A stretch of DNA of 49,996 nucleotides from Prolixibacteraceae bacterium (GTDB lineage Bacteria; Bacteroidota; Bacteroidia; Bacteroidales; Prolixibacteraceae), in the NCBI GenBank assembly GCA_023229575.1, contig JALNYZ010000030.1:1-49996 (forward strand), given 5' to 3'. Below, piece after piece: positions 27,817 through 34,209 of the stretch (position 1 is its first letter; each line of letters starts with the position of its first letter). The position numbers and the translations under genes were made by a program. The notes beneath the pieces were generated by a model. That model was given only the letters and a program-made list of their open reading frames with translations, was not told the origin of the DNA and searched no databases.

Positions 27817-28085
27817 TGGAAGTCTCATTTAGCAAATCATTCAGGAAATCATTTGAGAAGCGAATTAAATCTACCGAAACTAGGACGGAATTTTGGGTTC
27901 GATTGGAGTTATTTATTCAGGATCCATTTGATCCAAAGCTTAAAACACATAAACTCTCAGGAAAGCTCAAAAATTTATGGAGTTTCTCTATCGAAAATGA
28001 TGTAAGGGTCGTTTTTTTCTTTACGGATGATAAGCCCAAAAGAGCTGTGTTTGTTGATCTGGGATCGCATAATGAGGTTTACTAA
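27816..28085 (+). CDS. RelE/YafQ-type toxin (mRNA interferase-like)
   Basis: This 89-residue basic protein has the RelE/ParE fold signature: KSFRKSFEKRIKS at the start, THKLSGKLKNLWSFSI in the middle, then NDVRVVFFF and the terminal strand VFVDLGSHNEVY. The arginine in DVRVVF and the C-terminal aromatic, His and Tyr residues are typical of ribosome-dependent mRNA interferases. Toxicity is not shown by sequence. It is translationally coupled to the antitoxin-like gene by a one-base overlap. Confidence 0.85.
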   Translation: MEVSFSKSFRKSFEKRIKSTETRTEFWVRLELFIQDPFDPKLKTHKLSGKLKNLWSFSIENDVRVVFFFTDDKPKRAVFVDLGSHNEVY

Positions 28086-28148
28086 TGCCAATTATTGTCG
28101 TTTACTAATTGTTAAATTTCAACAACTTATCTTCTATAATTGTTAAAT

Positions 28149-28207
28149 AACTAAAAAACCTAGTTTAAAAACTATAAAACATAGTTGATAAACTAAATGG
28201 AATAGTT
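28149..28207. promoter_or_regulatory. Triple BlaI-type operator, 21-base spacing
   Basis: Three copies of the dyad AACTA-N7-TAGTT lie at 28149-28165, 28170-28186 and 28191-28207. Their starts are exactly 21 bases apart, which is two helical turns. The spacers differ (AAAAACC, TAAAACA, AATGGAA) while the arms are identical, as expected for selected protein-binding sites. The last copy ends 28 bases before the blaI-like start. Dimers of the BlaI-like repressor would stack on one face of the DNA. Confidence 0.85.
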
Positions 28208-28235
28208 ATATTTACAGGAAACAATTATAGCGTAT

Positions 28236-28610
28236 ATGAAACATCTGACAAACAGGGAAGAAGAGATCATGGAGCTCTTCTGGCAAAAAGGAGCCTTGTA
28301 TGTGAAAGAGGTCATTGACGAATTGCCTGAACCCAAACCACATTACAACACCATCTCCACCATCGTTCGCGGACTCGAAGAGAAAGGCTTTGTGGGTCAC
28401 GAGCAATTTGGGAATACGCACCGATATGCCGCCATCATCACCCGGGAGGAGTTCAGCCGGTACACCCTCAAAAGCATGGTGGGAAAATATTTCAATAAGT
28501 CGTATGCATCGGTCGTTTCCATGTTTGTGGAGGAGGAGAAGATCTCCCTGGAGGAGATCAAGGAGTTGATCAATCAGGCAAAATCATCCAAAAGTAAAGG
28601 CCATGCATAA
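28236..28610 (+). CDS. BlaI/MecI/CopY-family transcriptional repressor
   Basis: This 124-residue winged-helix repressor starts with LTNREEEIMELFWQKGALYV. The recognition region is PHYNTISTIVRGLEEKGFVGHE, followed by the wing (FGNTHRYAAIIT) and a C-terminal dimerisation helix (VSMFVEEEKISLEEIKELIN). BlaI-type proteins are cleaved or displaced after activation of the partner BlaR1 peptidase. The gene overlaps the BlaR1-like gene by eight bases, showing tight coupling. It should bind the triple operator directly upstream and so control its own operon. Confidence 0.93.
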   Translation: MKHLTNREEEIMELFWQKGALYVKEVIDELPEPKPHYNTISTIVRGLEEKGFVGHEQFGNTHRYAAIITREEFSRYTLKSMVGKYFNKSYASVVSMFVEEEKISLEEIKELINQAKSSKSKGHA

Positions 28611-30963
28611 CTTCCTGCTCTATCTCCTCAAATCAACGTTGTGCATAAGCTTGCTCTACATGTTATTCAGGACCATCATGCGCAAGGAGAGTTTTTTCGC
28701 AATGAACAGAATACTGCTGCTGATCATTGTCGTTGCTTCAGCCTTCATCCCACTGCTTTATCTGCCAAAGACCTATCAACCACCTGTACAGGTAGAGTTA
28801 CTGCCTGTTTTCGTACCTGTTAAAAGCATTCCCTCAGCCTTGCCAACAATGGAAACCAAGGTTGCGGGTAACATTGCTGTTCCAGAGAACCCAATAGCTA
28901 CGAAACAAAACCCGAATCTGGTATTCTCTGTGCAGCAGCTTCTGCAATATGGTTATATAGCAGGATTTTTAATCACACTCCTATTCCTTGTTTATAGCCT
29001 GATAACCATTTTGTCGCTTTTCAGGAAAGCCCGATCCATCAAAATGGATGGTTACCGGCTGCTGATTATCGACAGGGAGATTGCTGCCTTCTCTTTCGGC
29101 AGATTGGTGATCCTTTCGCAAAATGATTATGAAGAACATAGCCAATCCATGCTCGCCCACGAGCAGGCTCACATCAGGTTGTGCCATTTTTTCGATCTGC
29201 TTTTGCTTGAGATAATCAGGATTTTTCACTGGTTTAATCCGTTTATCCACTGGCTTATCAGGGACATGAAAGAGATCCATGAGTTTCAGGCCGACGATTA
29301 TACCCTTACCAAAGGCATCGACGAAATCCAATACAAATTATTAATTATTCAAAAGGGTGTCGGGCCACAAATGTTCGCACTTGCCAACAGTTTCAATCAT
29401 TGTCAAATTCAAAAGCGGCTGGTTATGATGAACAAGGAAAAACCCGTTAAAGCATGGAGTTGGAAGGTGGCGACCTTTCTTCCCCTGCTCGCCCTGCTGC
29501 TGATGGCTTTCGGCAGGAAGGCGGAAAACGAACCTCCGGAAGGTTCTGCATTATCATCTATCGCACAGGTTGTTTCAAAGGATTCAACCAAACAGTGGAG
29601 TGAAACGGATTTTTTGACCTTAGACGGTCTTAACCAATTGATCAAAATGGGGAAAATCCCCAATTGGACAGAACCTGAATTTGGCTCCATTGAAAATAAT
29701 GGTAAATGGGTCACCAGGAAAAGGCCATACTTTTCAGACTTTAACTCTTGCTTTGTTCAAATTGATTCCAAATCACAAATTTGGATAAGAAACCACAAAC
29801 AGCAATTGAATTGGAATGAATTTAAGGATAGCATCAGGACTTATTTTGACTATGATTTTGCCAACGGAAAGACGAAACCCTATTTCCATCGATGCCTGGT
29901 CAATGGAATGGAAAAGATGTCACCACAATGTATGCTTACACTTCTCAGCGATCTGGGCACTCCCGCAAGTGATTATCAGAGATTCCTGAACACTATCGGA
30001 AATACAATTTTGGAGATTAGAGGGAAATACTCTTTGGAAATTTACAAAAAGGAGTATCCAAAACTGAGTTCAGAGCAAAGGGAACAAATTGATATTTTGA
30101 TTCCATTGATCGCCAGATTTATTAAATCCCCTCGGCTTAAACCGGAACCGAAACTTGTTCAGGAAAATAAAAATGATTCGTCTGTGATGTTCTTGGAGAT
30201 CAGAAGAGATGGTTATTATATTAACAATAAATTATATCCTTGCGAAGATTTTATTAAACGGATAAATGAATGGAAAAATATTAAAAAGAGCAACAATTTG
30301 TTCAGATTCACAATACCTGGATTTGAATTGTCTGACATTCGTAATGCTGAATTAACTAAAATAAGTAAGGCTACAGGGATCCCCTTTGTTCAAAATACTA
30401 CAGTCGACCGACAGGCCACATTCCCAGGCGGAATAGATGCAATGTTTGAGTGGATCAAGAAAAACATCAGATATTCGAATGAAGATACAATTCATCCCAA
30501 TAAGAAAGATGTCGTTGTGAATTTCGTTGTAAATGCCAATGGAAATATAGTCAATGTATTAATTATCAAGGGAATTAATCCAGAATTAGATGCGGAAATA
30601 TTGAAGAGTGTTTCCCAAATGCCGACATGGAAACCGGCTCTGAAAAATGGTTTGCCATCCAATTCTGATTACACATTATTAATACCATTAAATGCAACAA
30701 AAGGGACATTTAAGTTGAGTATGGGAAATATTACCCCGCCATCTTCCTCCATACTTGATAAGGATAGTATAGTATCCAAGACCATTATCGTTGAAAAGCA
30801 AATTCAAAATAGTTCAGCAGAAAATCCATCAAAAATTAATTATTCCATGCCCATCGTGAATGATACAACCTATCATGAACAAATGCCTACAAGAAAAAGT
30901 AAAATATTCAAACAAAAAATTAAAAAGAGAACTGATCAAGACAAAGACTTTCTTGTTTTGTAA
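28603..30963 (+). CDS. BlaR1-like M56 membrane metallopeptidase with TonB-type C-terminal domain
   Basis: This 786-residue membrane protein senses an envelope signal and should inactivate the BlaI-like repressor. N-terminal hydrophobic helices (residues 1-55 and 115-140) surround the zinc peptidase domain, with His-Glu-x-x-His at 186-190 (HEQAH) and HEFQADDYTL near 228. One more membrane segment lies near 285-300. A long periplasmic region of unknown fold follows, then a TonB-C-like domain at about residues 605-705 (ATFPGGIDAMFEWI, VNFVVNANGNIVNVLIIKG, MPTWKPALKNG). There is no recognisable beta-lactam-binding domain, so the signal is unlikely to be a beta-lactam. The tail (700-786) is polar and low in complexity. 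Confidence 0.88.
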   Translation: MHNFLLYLLKSTLCISLLYMLFRTIMRKESFFAMNRILLLIIVVASAFIPLLYLPKTYQPPVQVELLPVFVPVKSIPSALPTMETKVAGNIAVPENPIATKQNPNLVFSVQQLLQYGYIAGFLITLLFLVYSLITILSLFRKARSIKMDGYRLLIIDREIAAFSFGRLVILSQNDYEEHSQSMLAHEQAHIRLCHFFDLLLLEIIRIFHWFNPFIHWLIRDMKEIHEFQADDYTLTKGIDEIQYKLLIIQKGVGPQMFALANSFNHCQIQKRLVMMNKEKPVKAWSWKVATFLPLLALLLMAFGRKAENEPPEGSALSSIAQVVSKDSTKQWSETDFLTLDGLNQLIKMGKIPNWTEPEFGSIENNGKWVTRKRPYFSDFNSCFVQIDSKSQIWIRNHKQQLNWNEFKDSIRTYFDYDFANGKTKPYFHRCLVNGMEKMSPQCMLTLLSDLGTPASDYQRFLNTIGNTILEIRGKYSLEIYKKEYPKLSSEQREQIDILIPLIARFIKSPRLKPEPKLVQENKNDSSVMFLEIRRDGYYINNKLYPCEDFIKRINEWKNIKKSNNLFRFTIPGFELSDIRNAELTKISKATGIPFVQNTTVDRQATFPGGIDAMFEWIKKNIRYSNEDTIHPNKKDVVVNFVVNANGNIVNVLIIKGINPELDAEILKSVSQMPTWKPALKNGLPSNSDYTLLIPLNATKGTFKLSMGNITPPSSSILDKDSIVSKTIIVEKQIQNSSAENPSKINYSMPIVNDTTYHEQMPTRKSKIFKQKIKKRTDQDKDFLVL

Positions 30964-31084
30964 TATGTTGCTTTCAGAGTGTTATTTGTCAAGATGAACT
31001 ATTCTGGGATTTGGTTTCAGTCTATCTAAAATCTTACTTGTCCATTTTTCTCAAAAGGCAGTAAGCTCTGGTGCGTCTCCATTG

Positions 31085-31126
31085 CCGGCAGCTCAGTCCT
31101 TGTCAATTGTTGCATTGCTGCAACGG
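31085..31126 (+). repeat. Dispersed repeat, copy 1 (CAGCTCAGTCCTTGTCAATT type)
   Basis: About 42 bases are shared with copies at 33173-33215 and 33429-33471 in the same orientation. Similarity to copy 2 seems to continue for another 80 or so bases. The copies bracket the ATPase and DUF4258/YgiT genes. Confidence 0.65.
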
Positions 31127-31225
31127 AGCAAATTTTAAATATAAATCACCAAAAGCAATAATTGATTGAAATTTCGCCTGCAATAAGCAATAAAAAATAT
31201 GTAATGGAATATAAAAAAAATCAAG

Positions 31226-31233
31226 TATATTTG
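31226..31233 (+). promoter_or_regulatory. Possible -7 promoter box of the DUF4143 ATPase
   Basis: TATATTTG fits TAnnTTTG exactly and ends 44 bases before the start codon. A matching -33 box was not found. Confidence 0.45.
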
Positions 31234-31277
31234 AAAAAATATTAAAAAGCAGAAAAAATTCGATCACACTTTAAAAA

Positions 31278-32540
31278 ATGCAATCAATTTTTGATAAAAT
31301 AGCTGTGTACAACGTCTGGGACGGGAAATCCTACAACGCCGGATATGAGCGGAGCGAATACCTGGCCACTATTACCCGTTACATTGGCAACAAGTTGATC
31401 AAGGTCTTGGTTGGGCAGCGCCGTGTTGGGAAGAGCTATGTTTTGCGCCAGATTATTAATTATTTAACTTCAGTGAAGGGGGTAAACCCACAAAATATTT
31501 TCTACCTCAACAAAGAGTACACAGCTTTTGATGATGTTAAGACATCCTCCGATCTGGAGGCACTTTTTAATTATTATCGCCAACAATTTAGCCTAACAGG
31601 TAAAATCTATATTTTTCTGGATGAAGTTCAGAATATCCTGAACTGGGAGACATTTGCCAATTCCTATTCTCAGGATTTTACGGCTGAGTATGAGTTGTTT
31701 GTAACTGGATCAAATTCCAATATGCTTTCCGGGGAACTGGCCTCGATGCTCTCCGGCCGGTATGTCGAATTTGAAATTATCCCATTTAGTATCTTCGAAT
31801 TTGCTGGAATAAAAAACCTGACAGTCAATAAAGAGAATTTTCTGAAGTACATGCAAAGCAGTGGATTGCCTGAACTGTTCAATTTTGAGGAAGAAGAATT
31901 GCATCGACATTACACTGAAGGTCTGAGAAATACAATCGTTTTGAGGGATATTGTAGGACGCCATAACATCAAGGATCTCTCCTTGCTCGAAGATATTTTT
32001 AAGTTCTTGTCGGTTAATATTGGTAATCTCACCTCTTTTAGCAGCATCGTCAATTATTTCAAGAGCAAACAGAAGAAAACCAACTATGAGACTATTTCAT
32101 CTTACGTTGGGTTCCTGAAAGACACCTTTATCATCCATCAGGCAGAACGTTTCAATCTGCGTGGGAAACAGCTACTTGGAGGCGAATGTAAATATTACCT
32201 GAACGATTTGTCGTTTAAAAATTACCTGATGGGAAATTATCCCTCAGATATTGGCTATAATCTTGAAAATTTTGTTTATATGCAACTTAGGCGCATGGGA
32301 TACAAGGTTATGGTAGGTGTGTTTAATGATATTGAAATAAATTTTGTTTTACAGAAACCTGACAAGACCCTGTATGTTCAGGTTTGTTACCTATTGAATG
32401 AAAAAAAAACAATCGAAAGGGAATTCGGGAATCTGCTGATGATTAAGGACAATCACGAAAAAATTGTTATTTCCCTTGATGATGTCAAATTCTCAGATTA
32501 TGAAGGGATCAGACATATCCGACCGTGGGAATTGGTTTAG
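31278..32540 (+). CDS. AAA_14 / DUF4143 ATP-binding protein
   Basis: This 420-residue cytoplasmic P-loop ATPase has Walker A in VGQRRVGKSYVLRQ near residue 44, Walker B in IYIFLDEVQNI near 113 and sensor-like FVTGSNSNML near 140. The DUF4143 C-terminal domain (about 205-360) ends in a nuclease-like fold segment (EINFVLQKPDKTLYVQVCY). Such genes are widespread, patchily distributed and often linked to mobile or defence regions. No molecular function has been agreed. It stands alone between dispersed repeats and next to a toxin-antitoxin pair. Confidence 0.85.
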   Translation: MQSIFDKIAVYNVWDGKSYNAGYERSEYLATITRYIGNKLIKVLVGQRRVGKSYVLRQIINYLTSVKGVNPQNIFYLNKEYTAFDDVKTSSDLEALFNYYRQQFSLTGKIYIFLDEVQNILNWETFANSYSQDFTAEYELFVTGSNSNMLSGELASMLSGRYVEFEIIPFSIFEFAGIKNLTVNKENFLKYMQSSGLPELFNFEEEELHRHYTEGLRNTIVLRDIVGRHNIKDLSLLEDIFKFLSVNIGNLTSFSSIVNYFKSKQKKTNYETISSYVGFLKDTFIIHQAERFNLRGKQLLGGECKYYLNDLSFKNYLMGNYPSDIGYNLENFVYMQLRRMGYKVMVGVFNDIEINFVLQKPDKTLYVQVCYLLNEKKTIEREFGNLLMIKDNHEKIVISLDDVKFSDYEGIRHIRPWELV

Positions 32541-32575
32541 TTGTCAAATGCTGCATATTGGCAAAACAATTGTAG

Positions 32576-32806
32576 CTAAGCAACTTTCTCCATTTTAATT
32601 ACCTCAATCTCAACACCTTTTTTGACTGCCTGTTCAGCCCGTTTCAGAACTTCTTTTGTCATTTCGGCATCCAGAAAATATTCTCCGCAATTTTTACAAA
32701 CTTGAGCAGGTACCTCTTTAATCGCAATAATTGCTCCGCTACGCTCAAGGGTAACAGTTACTTTGCCCAAACGGGTAGTCCCGTTCTTACAAATTACACA
32801 TTCCAT
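32576..32806 (-). CDS. YgiT-type zinc-finger antitoxin-like protein
   Basis: This 76-residue protein carries two CxxC pairs (ECVICKNG at residues 2-9 and QVCKNCGEYFLD near residue 36) that can bind one zinc. A helix follows (TKEVLKRAEQAVKKG). This is the MqsA N-terminal/YgiT type seen as antitoxin to small toxins. The ATG at 32806 is preferred over a longer frame that overlaps the upstream gene. The short protein lacks the HTH domain of MqsA, so DNA binding would need another partner. Confidence 0.82.
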   Translation of the reverse strand: MECVICKNGTTRLGKVTVTLERSGAIIAIKEVPAQVCKNCGEYFLDAEMTKEVLKRAEQAVKKGVEIEVIKMEKVA

Positions 32807-32811
32807 GGTGT

Positions 32812-33090
32812 TTATTTTTTTGATGTGAAATTTTCGTTCCATAATTTCGCATCCGGTTCATACGCTGTTATAATAAAGCAATTTCCTTGTTTATCGGTTG
32901 AAGCCACAATATGTAAAGGGCGATGACTAATAAAACCAAGTATAAGAAAGCTTGCATGCGGCTTATCTTCAGGGTATTCTTTTATCAGTTTACCTGATTC
33001 TAAAACCTCTTCAATATCTTCGACCTGAATTCCACTCCTGAACATTTGGACGACTGCATGTCCGCTAAAATGCAATTTTTTGTATTTCAC
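32812..33090 (-). CDS. DUF4258 toxin-like protein
   Basis: This 92-residue protein begins at a GTG. The N-terminal motif LHFSGHAVVQMFRSGIQVEDI matches the HAxxxMxxRGI pattern of DUF4258, so a later ATG would cut the domain. The remaining strands (ASFLILGFISHRPLHIVAS, CFIITAYEPD) complete a small RelE-like fold. It is first of the pair with the YgiT-like gene five bases downstream, the toxin-first order known for MqsRA. A toxin role is inferred from family and context. Confidence 0.8.
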   Translation of the reverse strand: MKYKKLHFSGHAVVQMFRSGIQVEDIEEVLESGKLIKEYPEDKPHASFLILGFISHRPLHIVASTDKQGNCFIITAYEPDAKLWNENFTSKK

Positions 33091-33172
33091 GCGATAAATT
33101 ACTTTGCAAACAATACAAAATGAAGATTTTCAAAGTTAATTATTTGCCCAAACAAATGCAATTCTTTATTCA

Positions 33173-33215
33173 TCGGCAGCTCAATCATTGTCAGATGCTG
33201 CTTCGCTTCAACAAA
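33173..33215 (+). repeat. Dispersed repeat, copy 2
   Basis: This copy is diverged from 31085-31126 (CGGCAGCTCAATCATTGTCA) and is followed by similar downstream sequence. Confidence 0.55.
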
Positions 33216-33295
33216 TCAAAGCTATTACCTCAACCATCAAAATCAATATTTGATTGATAAATTGCTGCAAAAAGGATAATAATGGTAGACTATTT

Positions 33296-33406
33296 ACCAC
33301 AATAGACACAGTAGGTCACAATAGGTAAAAAAGCAATAGGAAATGTATTACTCTCGGAGTTCCTCCCTTCATCTAATGTGTTCTATGTGCCTATGTGGTG
33401 AAAAAA
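33296..33406. repeat. Foldback unit of the ACCACAATAGACACATAGG family
   Basis: A forward arm at 33296-33325 and a reverse arm at 33373-33406 enclose a 47-base spacer with no gene. The same layout, with a 48-base spacer, occurs at 45037-45146 beside the GxxExxY gene, and the reverse arms of the two units are identical. It looks like a non-autonomous derivative of the element at 44524-45020. Confidence 0.8.
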
Positions 33407-33428
33407 TCCGGAAATTATTGTCTGCTTT

Positions 33429-33471
33429 CCCGGTAGTTCAGTCCTTACCAATTGTTGCGTTGCTGAAACGG
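33429..33471 (+). repeat. Dispersed repeat, copy 3
   Basis: CGGTAGTTCAGTCCTTACCA and the following bases match copy 1 closely. It is in the same orientation as copy 1, 2.3 kb away, so the pair forms direct repeats around the ATPase and toxin genes. Confidence 0.6.
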
Positions 33472-33554
33472 TTCAAAGTATATGGAGTCGGCATCAGTTC
33501 ACAAAAATTAAGCTTTCCCGGTAAAATGTTAAAGTATGTATTCTAAGCAGCTGA

Positions 33555-34121
33555 TCCTTCATTAATTGCATCCTGGGCCGGAACGGGTGCGGCAAGAGTT
33601 GCCTGTTGAACATCATATACGGGGTGCTTCAAACCAACGATAAATCCATTCGAATAGATGGCCGGGCCATTTTCGACGGCTATCGCAATCCCCAATTGTT
33701 CAGGTACCTGCCCCAATTCAATTTCATTCCAAGTGATTTCAGGATTTGCAGAATATTTGCCGATTTTGGATTGGATTTCGGACAATTCATTTCATATTTT
33801 CCGGAATTTGGTAAGTATTTCAAAATGGAATTGGGAAAACTATCGGGCGGGGAGCGGAGAATCATTGAAATCTATGCTATCCTGGCCTCCAAAACCAAAT
33901 TCTGCATGCTCGACGAGCCCTTCTCGCACATCATGCCGCTGCATGTTGAGGCGTTAAAAGACATTATGCTGGAGGAGAAGAATAACAAGGGAATCGTCAT
34001 AACGGATCATATGCACCGCTACATCACCGGTATCAGCGACCATCTTTATGTGATAGCCAATGGGAAGGCCTATTTAACCAAAGGGACCGATGATTTGAAG
34101 AGGCTGGGATATATCCATTAA
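33555..34121 (+). pseudogene. 5'-truncated ABC transporter ATP-binding gene
   Basis: The frame opens right after a stop at 33552 and begins almost at the Walker A motif (ILGRNGCGKSCLL). It then runs through the Q-loop-like YLPQFNFIP, signature LSGGERRIIEI, Walker B CMLDEPFSH and the switch region VITDHMHRYI to a normal stop. The 35-40 N-terminal residues that should carry the first strands and A-loop are missing, and no ATG precedes Walker A. The Walker A serine is followed by Cys instead of Thr. No permease partner is nearby. The 5' end was probably lost together with the insertion of repeats upstream. Confidence 0.75.
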
Positions 34122-34158
34122 AACTGACGGTGTGACTCTGAGTCACACCGTCAGTTTT
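34120..34158. terminator. Perfect bidirectional hairpin terminator
   Basis: An 18-base perfect stem (34120-34137 with 34141-34158) over the loop CTG, with A and T tracts at its base, lies between the ABC remnant and the convergent kinase-phosphatase gene. Confidence 0.9.
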
Positions 34159-34209
34159 ACAAAAATATTCAGATAATCACCTGTTGATTAGCTGTTTATG
34201 AATGAAATT

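Larger units (their letters stand above)
30964..31277. other. Non-coding gap holding a dispersed repeat and an ATPase promoter
   Basis: No ORF is convincing here. The gap holds repeat copy 31085-31126 and an A+T-rich stretch with a promoter-like box just before the ATPase gene. Confidence 0.7.
33091..33550. other. Repeat-rich non-coding stretch between the toxin pair and the ABC remnant
   Basis: No credible gene lies here. It holds two dispersed repeat copies (33173-33215, 33429-33471) and one foldback unit (33296-33406). TAACTTTG, read on the minus strand at 33138-33131, is a possible -7 box for the DUF4258 gene. Confidence 0.7.

Noticed and set aside
31085..31126. Resemblance of the dispersed repeat to a tRNA D-arm (AGCTCAGT).
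   Set aside because: No acceptor stem, anticodon arm or T-loop can be formed around any of the three copies.
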